From assembly GCF_014649795.1 (NCBI RefSeq), contig NZ_BMTS01000031.1, positions 1-63,306 of the forward strand: 63,306 bases of DNA. The letters are read 5' to 3'. The notes under the pieces are model-generated. The model did not search any database and was not told the DNA's origin. It saw only the letters and a list, made by a program, of their open reading frames with translations. The DNA comes from Streptomyces melanogenes (GTDB lineage: Bacteria > Actinomycetota > Actinomycetes > Streptomycetales > Streptomycetaceae). The translations under genes and the position numbers were made by a program. Positions 50,068 through 59,530 of the stretch are shown piece by piece. Positions within the stretch are counted from its first letter, which is position 1. Each line of letters starts with the position of its first letter.

Positions 50068-50765
50068 CGCCGGCCCGCTGCGCGCCACATCCGTACCCAG
50101 GCAGCGGGTCTGAGGGATGCCTCGAAAGACGACCGGGAGGGGAGTGATCTGACGACAGATCAGCCAGCAGCACTGCGGCTGAGACCGACTCACACCACGC
50201 TTGCCGGGGGCTCGAACACGGCAGGGGAATTGCCGTGTTCCGTGTGCCTGAGAGCAGGCGGACAGCAAGGACCAGCGGGCATTGACGCACCATCCGGGGG
50301 ATGACAGCAGGCTGACGACGCCGCGGTCCGTCATGAAGGACACGTCTTGTATGTCGTGACCTGGGGGAAGTGTGCTGGTGGGTGACGAGCTCGGGGGATG
50401 TCACCCACCGGCACGGCAAGAACCGGACCGCGCCCGCAGCCCGGGCCGGTCCGTGAAGACAGTCATGACCTGTATGACCTGCACGACCTGATGGGGAGGC
50501 CTGTGATCATGAAGACACACGCGTCCGAGGGCGGCAGCCCGTCCCTGACCGAAGAGCCGGACCCGGGACGAAGAGACACGGGTGTCTACGGGTCCATATC
50601 GGCGCATGCCGTATCGAAGGGCCGGCCCCGCTTCGGCGGGACCGGCCCTTCGGTATGCACGACGCGGGTGGCTTGAACGGTTCCGGCGATCTTGTGGACG
50701 CCGTGGTGCGACGGGAAGCATGGCGCGGCCGCTGCTGTGTGCGCAGTCGGCAGAGAGGAGCGGCC
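50068..50765. other. Intergenic region without a supported gene
   Basis: Nearly 700 bp. A frame from ATG 50510 (after GGGGAGG) would encode a 55-aa peptide (MKTHASEGGSPSLTEEPDPG...), but the hairpin at 50617-50650 lies inside it, so it is not accepted as a gene. A 9-nt tandem repeat, three units of roughly TGACCTGYA, lies near 50465-50491. The rest, including the CACACCACGCTTGCCGGGGG region near 50190, is unexplained. Confidence 0.4.
50617..50650 (+). terminator. Long hairpin with TTCG loop
   Basis: Arms of 15 bp (50617-50631 / 50636-50650) with one mismatch around a TTCG tetraloop. The flanking bases extend the pairing partly. It would terminate transcripts coming from the 49624 gene region or the following leader. 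Confidence 0.7.
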
Positions 50766-51805
50766 GTGGCCGCCGACGGATCCCAGGGCGACAAGCCCGA
50801 GTTGACCATCGCGTCGTTAGGGCATGCCGGGCATGGAAGACCACGATGGCCAGCGCGCTGGTCAGGACGCTCGCGAAGGCCGGGGGAAGGCAGGCGGGGG
50901 CGGGGGAGGCGATCCCCGGCAGCGGTGTTCGCCGTTTCGCGTACGAGACGTCCCGGCGCCGGTACCGGCACTGTGACTGCCCCGCCGACGAAGTCCCCGA
51001 CCTCCTGAAGGCCGAGTCGCTGGACGGAGCGGTTCTGGTCGTCTCCGCGATGGACGGCGTCATGCCCCAGACGCGCAAGCATGTGGACCTGGCGCGTGCG
51101 GTCGGTATACCGCTGTTCGTTTTCTTCAACAAATGCGACCAGAACCAAGATGCGGAATTGCTGGAACTGACCGAGATGGAGGTCCGCGATCTGCTCAGCC
51201 GTTCTGGCTACGACGGCGCCGACATGCGCGTGGTCCGCGGCTCCGCCCAGGCAGCCGCCCTCGGTGACGACTTCTGGACCGGCGAGTTCGGCTACCTGGC
51301 CGAGGCGCTGGACGAATGCATTCCCCAGGGGCGGTCGCGGAAGGAGATTCCCGGTCGGGCTCGCCTGGTGGCCAAGCGCAGCGGCAAGGTGCTGGAGGTC
51401 GACGGCGGCTCCGCGAGGAACGACGATGGCGGGCGGATCCAGCAGTGGGGCTGGGAGCGCGGCGGCAACCAGCAGTGGCGCATCGAGCCGGTCGGCGACG
51501 GCTACCACCGTCTGATGGCCGTGCACAGCGGCAAGGCGCTGGACGTCAGCGGGGGCGTGGGCGAGACCCGCAACGGTGCGAGCGTCCACCAGTGGCAGTG
51601 GGTGAACGGCGACAACCAGAAGTGGCGCATCGAGCCGATAGACGACGGCTGCTACCGCCTGGTGGCCAAGCACAGCGGCAAGGTGCTGGAGATCGACGGC
51701 GGTACGGCGAAGAACGACAACGGCACGGTCGCCCAGCAGTGGGAGTGGGTCGGCAGTGACAACCAGAAGTGGCGTCTGGAGCCCGTCCAGGACGACCAGC
51801 GGTAG
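50766..51805 (+). pseudogene. EF-Tu GTPase-domain/ricin-lectin fusion, broken by a one-base frameshift
   Basis: GTG 50766 (GAGGAG upstream) starts VAADGSQGDKPELTIASLGH AGHG, i.e. the EF-Tu P-loop region (GHxxHGKT). At about 50837 the frame is lost by one missing A and resumes as KTTMASALVRTLAK. The body has EF-Tu landmarks: AYETSRRRYRHCDCP (switch I to DCP of G3), VLVVSAMDGVMPQTRKHVDL, FFNKCDQNQDAELLELTEME (G4 NKCD) and VVRGSAQAAALGDD. G3 is shortened, and domains 2 and 3 are absent. After a linker (51340-51360) comes a complete beta-trefoil with RIQQWGWER, SVHQWQWVN and VAQQWEWVG (QxW). Because only one base is missing, this may be a sequencing error in an active gene. Confidence 0.75.
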
Positions 51806-51861
51806 GCCCTCCCACCGCACACCGACGTAACGCCCGCCTCGACAGCCTTACGTAACGTGAG

Positions 51862-51908
51862 GGCTGCGGCCGACGAACCAGCCACCGGCGGGCGCGTCGG
51901 CCGCAGCC
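51862..51908. terminator. Bidirectional hairpin
   Basis: A perfect 13-bp inverted repeat (51862-51874 / 51896-51908) with a 21-nt loop lies between the fusion gene and the convergent membrane protein gene. Confidence 0.7.
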
Positions 51909-51941
51909 GTACAGGGAACCGACGCAGCCAAGGCGAAAGCC

Positions 51942-52448
51942 TCACAGTCGGACCGCCCGCGCGGCCCGACGCTTCTCCAACTGCCGTGAGAGCCACCACG
52001 TCAGCTTGAACATGAGCGCCGCCCAGACCAGGCACCCCCCACCCATCGCGGCGTTCTGGCAGGCCAGGAAGAAGATGCCGGCGGCGATGCCCGCCAGACA
52101 GAGGACCGCCGAGCACACCAGGGCCGCCCGGCGTACCCAGTCGCCCATCAAGGACCGGATCTCACGGACCATGTCGGCCTCGACGATCGGCGGGGTGCAC
52201 GCCGCCCAGGCCGCCAGCCGAGCGGCCCCGCGCCCGCGCACGTGCTTCTGCACGGCCCGGGACGCCTGGGCAAGCGCACCGGCACCACCGAGGCCCGCCG
52301 CGGCCAGCGAACCGTTCAGCAGGACCAGCCAGTACGCGCCGAACACCCCACCGGCCACCGTCAGCACATAGCCGAGGACATACGTACCTTTCAGCAGCAT
52401 GTCGGTGACATACGCACGCGTCTGCTCACGGACCATCGCAAGGTTCAC
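51942..52448 (-). CDS. Hypothetical membrane protein, 168 aa
   Basis: About four membrane segments in two pairs (YVLGYVLTVAGGVFGAYWLV, AALVCSAVLCLAGIAAGIFF), with a soluble section between (VQKHVRGRGAARLAAW) and a basic C-terminus (WWLSRQLEKRRAARAVRL). GTG 52448 is the start; the preceding sequence has TCGGAGGACAC as ribosome site. No family recognised. It is divergent from the RDD-family gene at 52657. Confidence 0.75.
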   Translation of the reverse strand: MNLAMVREQTRAYVTDMLLKGTYVLGYVLTVAGGVFGAYWLVLLNGSLAAAGLGGAGALAQASRAVQKHVRGRGAARLAAWAACTPPIVEADMVREIRSLMGDWVRRAALVCSAVLCLAGIAAGIFFLACQNAAMGGGCLVWAALMFKLTWWLSRQLEKRRAARAVRL

Positions 52449-52656
52449 CGTGTCCTCCGATCACTTCCCGCAACGGGGGTTCAGCCCGGTCGGCTCGACA
52501 GGGAAGTGCCGCGAGCGACGGCGTTTGTGGCTGCTCGCGCTGTGATTCTCGACGGCCGTCGCAGACCGGCCCGGTCACTCATTGGAGTGGGCCGAGTGTG
52601 AGGCGCCTTTCCCACGGACGGCGCCCTGACAACGTGGAGTTGAAAAGAGGAGGCGT

Positions 52657-53691
52657 ATGTCCGATCGCGGTACGCCTGACGGCTCGGCGTCCGAAGGCCC
52701 TGCGCCCGGCTACTACCCCGACCCGAGCATTCCCGGGTACATCCGGTACTGGGACGGCCGCGCCTGGGTGCCGGGCTCCAGCCGACAGGCGCCGCAGGAG
52801 GGCGGGGTGCTTTCCCAACCGACGCCGCCCGCGGGCCCCGTGTGGTCGCTGCCCCTCCAAGGCCCCTTCACTTCCGTGGAAAGGGGCGAGAGGGCGGCAC
52901 CGGTCGTACGGCGGTTCGCCGCGCGGGCCGTGGACGCGCTGCTGAAGTCCGTCATCGTCGCGGGCGCATCCGCACCCCTCTGGCTCGCGGCCCTCCGGCA
53001 CGTACGCCAGAGGATCGACGACGCCGCGGCGGCGGGCCAGTCGACGACGGTCTGGCTGATCGACGGCACGACCGGCGCCCTCGGGGCAGCGGTCGTCGCG
53101 GTCGCCCTGGTCACCGGATTCTTTTACGAGGCACTGCCCACGGCCAGATGGGGGCGGACGACCGGCAAATGGCTGTTCGCGCTCGCGGTTGTCGACGTCG
53201 AGGCGATGACGCCCCCCGGCCCCCGCCGGGCGACGCGTCGCTACCTGACGCGATTCCTCCTGAACGTCCTGATCATCGGGTTCCTCACGTCGTCCCTGTG
53301 GCCCGTGGCCGACTACCCGAGGCGCCAGGGCTGGCACGACAAGGCCGCCCGCACCTGGGTGGTACGGAGGAGCGCGCCCCCCCTCGACTGGAAGCCGCTG
53401 CGCACCCGCCTTCGGCGGCTGATCGGCCCCGTACGACGGTGGTACGAGTCGTGGGCCCGGCGGCCGGAGAGGACCCGTACGACGGAAGCCGCAGCCAAGG
53501 CGGAAAAGCCCCAAGGCAGCAAGACCCGCCTCGACTTGGTGGGCCTGAGCGACCGGCCGGAAACCGCAGCCGCCGTGGGCTCGATCGAGGCCGTCCTGGA
53601 ACGCGTGTTCCGGACCCTGGGCCCCCCTCCCGAGGGCCTCTCCCACGACAAGGAACCCGTAGTCCACGGTGGCGGAGGGAACGCGCAATGA
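52657..53691 (+). CDS. RDD-family membrane protein with DUF2510 N-terminus, 344 aa
   Basis: The N-terminus has the DUF2510 motif (PAPGYYPDPSIPGYIRYWDG, RAWVPG). Residues ~85-230 form an RDD domain: RRFAARAVDALLKSVIVAGA, then FYEALPTARWGRTTGKWLFA and RRQGWHDKAARTWVV, with about three or four membrane segments. The C-terminal ~100 residues are basic and Ala/Glu-rich. RDD proteins are implicated in ion transport or membrane remodelling. Its stop overlaps the next start by ATGA, so the two are translationally coupled. Confidence 0.9.
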   Translation: MSDRGTPDGSASEGPAPGYYPDPSIPGYIRYWDGRAWVPGSSRQAPQEGGVLSQPTPPAGPVWSLPLQGPFTSVERGERAAPVVRRFAARAVDALLKSVIVAGASAPLWLAALRHVRQRIDDAAAAGQSTTVWLIDGTTGALGAAVVAVALVTGFFYEALPTARWGRTTGKWLFALAVVDVEAMTPPGPRRATRRYLTRFLLNVLIIGFLTSSLWPVADYPRRQGWHDKAARTWVVRRSAPPLDWKPLRTRLRRLIGPVRRWYESWARRPERTRTTEAAAKAEKPQGSKTRLDLVGLSDRPETAAAVGSIEAVLERVFRTLGPPPEGLSHDKEPVVHGGGGNAQ

Positions 53692-54158
53692 GCCAGGGAC
53701 CTTCACCTTCCACACCGTCCACCGGGCGGTCGACCGGGCTGGACATCGTCCTCCAGTGGGCCCAGCTACCGCCGGAGCACCTGGAGATCGCCCTCAAGGC
53801 GATCGAGCCGGAACTCGCCAGGGAACACGAATGGCGCATGGAGCAGGCCAGACTGAAGTCGCTGGACGACAAGGACCGCAGGGTGCACGCCCTCTACCTC
53901 GGCGGCCTGATCGCGGGATTCGTCCTCTCGGCGGGCATGCTGACGGGCGCGGTCCTGGTCGGCATGAACGGCGCCCCCTGGCTGGCCGCGCTGCTCTCCG
54001 GCCCGAGCGTGATCTCGCTGGCCGGCCTCTTCCTGCTGCGCCGCGTCGACTCCGCCCACGCCCGAGAACCGGGCCGCGCACACCGAACGGCCCTGTCCGG
54101 CATGCCCGCCCAGCAGCCCGCACCGGCCGATCCGGCGGCCAACACGGGCGTGGTCTGA
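53688..54158 (+). CDS. DUF2335-like membrane protein, 156 aa
   Basis: The first ~65 residues are soluble (DIVLQWAQLPPEHLEIALKA, IEPELAREHEWRMEQARLKS), then two membrane helices (YLGGLIAGFVLSAGMLTGAV and LLSGPSVISLAGLFLL), the plan of DUF2335 proteins, which are short two-helix membrane proteins of unknown function. The start overlaps the RDD stop (ATGA). The two proteins may act together. The gap to the next gene (54159-54335) holds nothing recognised. Confidence 0.72.
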   Translation: MSQGPSPSTPSTGRSTGLDIVLQWAQLPPEHLEIALKAIEPELAREHEWRMEQARLKSLDDKDRRVHALYLGGLIAGFVLSAGMLTGAVLVGMNGAPWLAALLSGPSVISLAGLFLLRRVDSAHAREPGRAHRTALSGMPAQQPAPADPAANTGVV

Positions 54159-54335
54159 GAGGGAGCCCCGAGCCGGAACCCCGACTCCCGACTCCCGAGT
54201 ACGGTGCGGTCGTGATCGTCCACCCGCAACAGCCACTCCTCTTCCTAACGGCCAGGCCGCGGACCTTGCCGACGGTGACGGCGGTAGGCGTCTCCCTGGG
54301 CAAATCCGCTACCGGCTGCTTTCCACACCCCGTGC

Positions 54336-55307
54336 CTACGGGATGACGAGTAGCTTGCCGGTGGTACGCCGAGCCTCCAGATCGCGGTGAGCTTGGGCGA
54401 CCTCGGCGAGCGGGTAGCGGGCCGTCACGGTGGTCTCAAGCACCTTGGTGCGCACCAATTCGAGGACGTCGGTGGCGCGTCGGAGCAGCTCGGACCGATC
54501 GGCGATGAAGTCCCCGAGGCTTGGCCGGATCAGCGTCAGCGAACCGCCCTGGGCGAGCCGGATGGGGTCGAAGGGCGGCACTGCGCCACTCGCGGCGCCG
54601 AAGAGCACCAGGTGGCCGCGGGGTCGCAGGCTGGCGAGGCTCGCATCGAAGGTGTCCCTGCCGACGCCGTCGAAGACGACAGGCAGGCCCTGGCCGCCAT
54701 GGAGCCGCTTCACCTCGGCCGCGAGATCGTCCACTGTTGAGTAGAGGATCACCTCGGCGGCTCCGGCTCGCCGCGCCAGCTGGGCCTTCTCCGGTGTCGA
54801 GGTTGTGCCGATCACTCTGCCGCCGAGATGGGTGATGAGCTGAGTCAGCAGAAGCCCCATGCCGCCGGCGGCAGCGTGCACGAGCACCGTGTCGCCCGGC
54901 TGGACCGGGTAGGCGTCCTTGACGAGGTAGTGCGCCGTCATGCCCTGCAGCAGCACGGCGGCGGCGGCCTCGAAGTCGACGCCGTCGGGCAGGGGCACGA
55001 GCCGGGAGGAGTCCACGACGGCCTGCTCGGCATAGGTGCCGGGAATCTCCACCCAGCCGACCCGGTCTCCCACAGCGACGTGGGTGACGCCGGGTCCAAC
55101 CTCGAGGACCGTGCCCGTGCCCTCAGTGCCCGGGGTGAAGGGCAGCGGGAGGGTGTACCGGCCCTGGCGGTGGTATACGTCGAGGAAGTTGACGCCGGAC
55201 GCGGCGACCTCCACGACCGCTTGGCCCGGGCCCGGCGTCGGTTGGTCAATATCGACCAGCCGCAGCACCTCGGGACCGCCCACTTCGGATATCTGAATCG
55301 CTCGCAT
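54336..55307 (-). CDS. NADPH:quinone oxidoreductase (zinc-free MDR), 323 aa
   Basis: An MDR-family enzyme (MRAIQISEVGGPEVLRLVDI, FTPGTEGTGTVLEVGPGV) with a nucleotide-binding loop VHAAAGGMGLLLTQLITHLG, lacking the cysteine cluster that binds structural zinc, as in quinone oxidoreductases. GTTSTPEKAQLARRAGAA supports NADPH binding. It reduces quinones or similar carbonyls. Full length and probably functional. Upstream sequence (CGTTTCAGGAGGGGTC) provides the ribosome site. It stands alone; the DNA beyond its start carries a hydrolase relic. Confidence 0.94.
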   Translation of the reverse strand: MRAIQISEVGGPEVLRLVDIDQPTPGPGQAVVEVAASGVNFLDVYHRQGRYTLPLPFTPGTEGTGTVLEVGPGVTHVAVGDRVGWVEIPGTYAEQAVVDSSRLVPLPDGVDFEAAAAVLLQGMTAHYLVKDAYPVQPGDTVLVHAAAGGMGLLLTQLITHLGGRVIGTTSTPEKAQLARRAGAAEVILYSTVDDLAAEVKRLHGGQGLPVVFDGVGRDTFDASLASLRPRGHLVLFGAASGAVPPFDPIRLAQGGSLTLIRPSLGDFIADRSELLRRATDVLELVRTKVLETTVTARYPLAEVAQAHRDLEARRTTGKLLVIP

Positions 55308-55617
55308 GACCCCTCCTGAAACGGCAAACCTCCCTCACCAACTCCACTCGTGGCGATCCGATTCCCGCTCGCGGTGAGGTGTCGTAGCCGTCACGTTCAG
55401 GTCGGGGACATGCGGGCCGGCGTCGACCGCGACAACATCCACGTCGACACCGCGAGCGGTGCGAAGGCATTCCGCCCGAAGCACGGCCTCGTGATGCGGC
55501 TGCCGCGCGAGAGCGACACCCCTTCGGCGCGACGTCCGCCCAACTCCCGTACGGCTACCCGACCTACGAGACAGGGCACGGCCGCCGCCCCCCGGCCGTC
55601 GACGCCAACCCGCTGAT

Positions 55618-55815
55618 CACCCGTACGTATGGATCGACGACGAAATCACCGACCACGACCGGGCGTGGACCGAAGCCCACCACCCGGGCCGTGCCCTACT
55701 CCACCGGGTCGACCCGCGACGCGGTTTGACGGACGAGGACTTCGCCGTCGTCGAACGATGGCTGCGGGCTGTTCAGAAACGTCAGGGGAACAGTGATCAG
55801 AACAGCGTGTTGTAG
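55618..55815 (+). pseudogene. C-terminal remnant of a HAD-like (HAD_SAK-type) hydrolase
   Basis: The frame gives HPYVWIDDEITDHDRAWTEA, then HHPGRALLHRVDPRRGLTDE and DFAVVERWLRAVQ before a stop. This agrees with the end of HAD-domain proteins whose last motif is WxDDE...GLT. The upstream ~300 bp (55308-55617) have no start and no continuous reading frame, only sequence like VDTASGAKAFRPKHGLVMRL. The tail overlaps the convergent VCBS gene's end. Decayed. Confidence 0.5.
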
Positions 55816-57491
55816 GCGTTCCAACCGCCACCGATCCGCGTCCGAGGCGCGTAGGGAGCGGCAGCGTTGCCGGTGCCCTTGTACAGCCACAGGACCCCCG
55901 CCGAGTCACGGGCGACCAGGTCGGAGCGGCCGTCGGACGTGAGGTCGCCGGCGCCGGTGAGGGCGGTGTAGGCGTTCCAACCGCCGCCGATCTTCGTACG
56001 GGAGGCGTAGGGGGCGGCCGCGTTGCCGGTGCCCTTGTACAGCCACAGCACACCGGAGGCGTCGCGGCCCAGCAGGTCGGCCCTGCCGTCGCCGGTCAGG
56101 TCGCCGGGAGCGGTGAGGGCGGTGTAGGTGTTCCAACCGCCACCGATCTTCGTACGCGAGGCGAACAGCCCGGCCCCGTCACCCGTACCGCGATACAGCC
56201 ACAGCACGCCGGAGGCGTCGCGGGCGACCAGGTCGGAGCGGCCGTCGCCGCTCACGTCGGCCGAGCCGACGAGCGTGTTGTACGTGTTCCAGCCGCCGCC
56301 GACCTTGGTACGCGCGGCGAACAGGCTGCCGTTGGCGCTGCCCTTGAAGTGCCACAGCACACCGTTCTTGTCCCGGGCGACCACGTCGCCGGTGCTGTGC
56401 ACGGTGACCGGGCCGAGCGAGCTGAGCGCGGTGTACTGCTGCCAGCCGTCGCCGAGGTCCCAGCGCTCGCCGTAGGGTGCGGCGGCCTTGCCCGTACCGT
56501 CGTAGTACCGCAGCAGGCCCTTGGCGTCGCGGGCGAACAGGCGGTAGCGGTCGCGTACGGGATAGGGGCTGGACACGGCGAAGGTGCTCTCCGCGCTCGG
56601 GTTGCCGCTGCCGTGGTCGACGACCTCGAAGTCGGCGCGCGCGTTGATCTTCCAGGCGGCGACCGCGGGGCCGGAGGCGAGCGTGTACGTGACGGTGTGC
56701 TCGCCCGCGGGCAGGTCGCAGCGCACGGTGTCGCCGCCCCCGATGGAGTCGAGGGTGTGGCCGCAGGAGCTGCCCGGCCCGCCGTCCACCGACTGGACCT
56801 TGATGTCCAGCTCGTCCATGTCGAAGGGGCGCTCGTCGCGGGTGCGCTCGAAGTTCACGCTCAGGTGGCCGGGGTCCTCGGCGTGGACGTGCACGGTCTG
56901 TACGAGCGAGGAGTTCAGCGGCACGTCAGGCGTGCTCAGCGTGACGTTGCTCTTGGCGGCCTGCGCGGGCGTGATGACCTTGATGACGGCCGCGGTGGGG
57001 TTCTGCGGGTCGGAGGTGGTACCGGCCAGCTGGGCTGTCTTGACGGCCGCCGCGATGCTGGAGCCGCGCGGCGCGTAGGCGATGCCCACGTACGCGGTGG
57101 TGCCGTTGGCCGCCGAGGCACCGGCCGCCACCTCGGGCTCGTCGAGGGGGTTGTCGGTGGTGACGGGGCAGGCGAAGACACCGGCCGCCCCGGCGTACAC
57201 CGTGCACCCGTAGTGCCCCGCGCTGGCGGTCAGCCCGGCGGGCATCCCCCCACCGCTCCAGGAGGCGTCAGTGAGCGGGGCCTTGCTGAATGCGTAGACC
57301 ACGGTCCCGTCCGGCGTCCCGGCAGCGCCGTCGCCCACGCCCCAGCTGTAGCCGGGGCCGAGCGTGAGGTTGCGTACGGCGGGATGGAAGCCCGCGTCGG
57401 CGGCTGCGGGCTGCGCGGCGCAGACGCCGGCGGCGCTCAGGGTGGTGGCCGCGGCGACCACCAGGGCAGCACGAGTTCTGGACTGACGCAC
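55797..57491 (-). CDS. Secreted VCBS/FG-GAP repeat protein, 564 aa
   Basis: A Sec signal (RQSRTRAALVVAAATTLSAA) is followed by a ~270-residue N-terminal region (HPAVRNLTLGPGYSWGVGDG...) and then at least five repeats of ~48 residues with the theme GDGRSDLVARDASGVLWLY followed by RGTG...KIGGGWN-YNTL, i.e. FG-GAP/VCBS blades of a beta-propeller (Ca-binding DxDxDG-like loops, DVSGDGRSDL). GTG 57491 after TGGGGGC is the likely start. Such proteins are extracellular; a sugar or protein ligand is likely but unknown. Confidence 0.85.
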   Translation of the reverse strand: MRQSRTRAALVVAAATTLSAAGVCAAQPAAADAGFHPAVRNLTLGPGYSWGVGDGAAGTPDGTVVYAFSKAPLTDASWSGGGMPAGLTASAGHYGCTVYAGAAGVFACPVTTDNPLDEPEVAAGASAANGTTAYVGIAYAPRGSSIAAAVKTAQLAGTTSDPQNPTAAVIKVITPAQAAKSNVTLSTPDVPLNSSLVQTVHVHAEDPGHLSVNFERTRDERPFDMDELDIKVQSVDGGPGSSCGHTLDSIGGGDTVRCDLPAGEHTVTYTLASGPAVAAWKINARADFEVVDHGSGNPSAESTFAVSSPYPVRDRYRLFARDAKGLLRYYDGTGKAAAPYGERWDLGDGWQQYTALSSLGPVTVHSTGDVVARDKNGVLWHFKGSANGSLFAARTKVGGGWNTYNTLVGSADVSGDGRSDLVARDASGVLWLYRGTGDGAGLFASRTKIGGGWNTYTALTAPGDLTGDGRADLLGRDASGVLWLYKGTGNAAAPYASRTKIGGGWNAYTALTGAGDLTSDGRSDLVARDSAGVLWLYKGTGNAAAPYAPRTRIGGGWNAYNTLF

Positions 57492-57673
57492 GAAGATGCC
57501 CCCAGGGCAGGGTGGGCGGCCTGTTGCGGCCGCTGCAGCGCCTGGATCCCCCCTGGCGCGGGAGGAGACTATCGGGTGGGTGTAGGTGTGACGGCGGTGG
57601 GTGGGTCGGCAACCGGTCCCGTAACCGGTGCCGTGGTTGTTCGCCGTCATCGGGCGATCGCCATCATGGAGCC

Positions 57674-58018
57674 ATGGCCAACCCACATCTGACCCCCGGC
57701 AGCATCTGGCGGCTCCACCACGGCGACCAGGTGATTGCCCGGCTGACCGTGACCGGCACCGACATGCCGTGGACCCATGCGGACGTGGAGCCACTTCCCG
57801 GCTTCGACGAGTTCCGCCCCCTCTTCGCGGAGCAGGAGCGGGCCGTCGAGGAGGACGACTGGGAACGGGCCGACACCTGCTACGCCCGGATCCGCGACAC
57901 GCTCACGATGACGTTCCCCGACGGCAGCCCTGTCGCCGAGTTCATGCTGCACATTCATGGTGACGGCACGGCGGGCTGGCGTTGGGACGACGAGCCTTTC
58001 GAGGCTGTGCGCGAGTGA
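57674..58018 (+). CDS. Hypothetical conserved protein, 114 aa
   Basis: A small soluble protein (MANPHLTPGSIWRLHHGDQV, LTVTGTDMPWTHADVEPLPG, FDEFRPLFAEQERAVEEDDW) with an acidic C-terminus (GWRWDDEPFEAVRE). It has the look of a conserved Streptomyces protein of unknown function. No domain is recognised. It lies 183 bp from the divergent VCBS gene. Confidence 0.72.
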   Translation: MANPHLTPGSIWRLHHGDQVIARLTVTGTDMPWTHADVEPLPGFDEFRPLFAEQERAVEEDDWERADTCYARIRDTLTMTFPDGSPVAEFMLHIHGDGTAGWRWDDEPFEAVRE

Positions 58019-58203
58019 CGCGCACCCGCGCTGGGCACCGGCCGGTCTCATCGGCCGTCTGAGTGTGTCCGGTCGGCTTCGTGTGCGGACGGGAAGGCGT
58101 GTGAGCGCGCGGGAGCGGAAGGACAGGTGGCCCTCCACGGGTTCGCGGCAAGCAGGTCGCCACCGCGTTCATCGTGCCTCTCAGGCAGTGGAGGGTGGTG
58201 CGG

Positions 58204-58878
58204 TCAGTGGTTGAGGTCGCACTTGTTGACTTTTTCCTTGGCTTTCGGGTCGGGGTGCGGACTGTAGTACTTTGCTAGGCCTTCCGGTGTGAAGAGGGCC
58301 AGATTGTCGTTGGTGGGTTCGTGGAGTCCGGTCAGGCCGGCTTTGTTCAGGCAGTCGTAGTGCTTCTTGGCCTTGGCGAGTTCCTCTGCGGGCGATTCGT
58401 CGTCTTCGAACTGTGGTGCTGGGACCTTCTTGTTGCAGGGGGGAACGATCTCCTTGTACCACTTCATGGCGAGGGGGCCGCCTTCGAGTACGCCGCCCGC
58501 TTTCCCTATCACGCTGCCCATGTCTTCCCTGGGTATGACCTCGCCGGCTTCCTTCCCCTCGGTCATGACCTTGGTCTCGATGCCGGCGGCCTGTGCGGTC
58601 TTCGTGAGGCAGGTGTTGTGCGCGGCCCTGTATGCCTCGAATGCCTTCTCCGCCTCGGGGGTGCCGGGCTTGAGCTTCTTCCCCGAGGGGGCGCCGTTGC
58701 CGCTGCTGCCGGTCTGCTTCCCGTCGCTCTTCGGCAGCCAGGCGACCTTCTGCTCTCCTCCACCGTCGGCCTTGGTGGTGTCGTTGCCGCAGCCGGTCAG
58801 GACCGTGGCCGCGAGGATGCCGGTGAGGGCGGCGAAGCAGACTTGCCGCCCCCGCGGACGGTTGTAGGAAGAGGACAT
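58204..58878 (-). CDS. Lipoprotein, 224 aa, paralogue of the relic at 60860
   Basis: ATG 58878 (GGAG upstream) gives a lipoprotein signal (CFAALTGILAATVLTGCGND, lipobox LTGC). The mature part is hydrophilic with four or more cysteines (NTCLTKTAQAAG, KEIVPPCNKK, KKHYDCLNKAG, NKCDLNH). Similar cysteine spacing occurs in the degraded copy at 60860-61431. It may be a ligand-binding lipoprotein; function unknown. Its upstream DNA contains one of three copies of a ~142-bp repeat. Confidence 0.8.
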   Translation of the reverse strand: MSSSYNRPRGRQVCFAALTGILAATVLTGCGNDTTKADGGGEQKVAWLPKSDGKQTGSSGNGAPSGKKLKPGTPEAEKAFEAYRAAHNTCLTKTAQAAGIETKVMTEGKEAGEVIPREDMGSVIGKAGGVLEGGPLAMKWYKEIVPPCNKKVPAPQFEDDESPAEELAKAKKHYDCLNKAGLTGLHEPTNDNLALFTPEGLAKYYSPHPDPKAKEKVNKCDLNH

Positions 58879-58997
58879 GGACGTACTCCAAATCTCAAAG
58901 TGGGAACAAAAAAAGGGGGGGCAGGCGCCCGCTTGGGGGCGGAGTGCGCGGTGGGCTTCAGCGAAAAAGAGGGTGTGAGCGGCGCAGGAGAGAGCGA

Positions 58998-59142
58998 GTG
59001 ATTCCCGCGCCACCTCCAACGGGCGACTCACGACGCTGAGTTGTGCAGCTCTCGCATACGTACATGCCCCCGCCCCTCGGTAGTTGAACGATCACTCACG
59101 ATAGGGGGCATTCTTCAGCGCAGCGGCTAAGTGAGGCACACC
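58998..59142 (-). repeat. Dispersed ~142-bp repeat, copy A
   Basis: Oriented toward the lipoprotein gene (58204). Its core, 59083-59142, has 55 of 60 bases in common with copy C and also aligns with copy B without gaps. The far part contains GTGATTCCCGCGCCACCTCC. It lies 120 bp before the lipoprotein start, so it may be a promoter or leader. The rest of 58879-59530 holds no supported gene. Confidence 0.8.
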
Positions 59143-59530
59143 TTCTTTGCAAGGTCTTCCAAGCCTGCTGCCTCACCGGTAGGACTGCTCGGACAACGCC
59201 CTTCCCGGAGGTCGTGCACGAGAGTTCGGGGCCAGCGTGGCCGGCACGCCGACTGCACCGATGACGATCCCGAAGAAACTCGGGGCGAGGTCCCCTACCG
59301 GCGCGCCTTCCGACCAGCAATGGCTGCGGAGCACAGCAGTGGGGCGAGGCGGAAAAGCCGACGCAGCGCCGGTACTGGTCGCTCGCCATGCCGTAGACCG
59401 CGAACGTTCGATTCGACGGAACTCCGCCGCAGGCACGATCCGAGATACCGACCGGCTCCTCTTGAGTGAGTACCACCTGCACTGCTGAGTCCGATGTTCA
59501 GTTGCGGGCAGATCCTTTGGGAGGAAGTGA

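Noticed and set aside
50398..50676. Possible small peptide gene (RiPP-like) from ATG 50510
   Set aside because: It runs through a strong TTCG-loop hairpin, has no leader/core character and is not in a context with modification enzymes.
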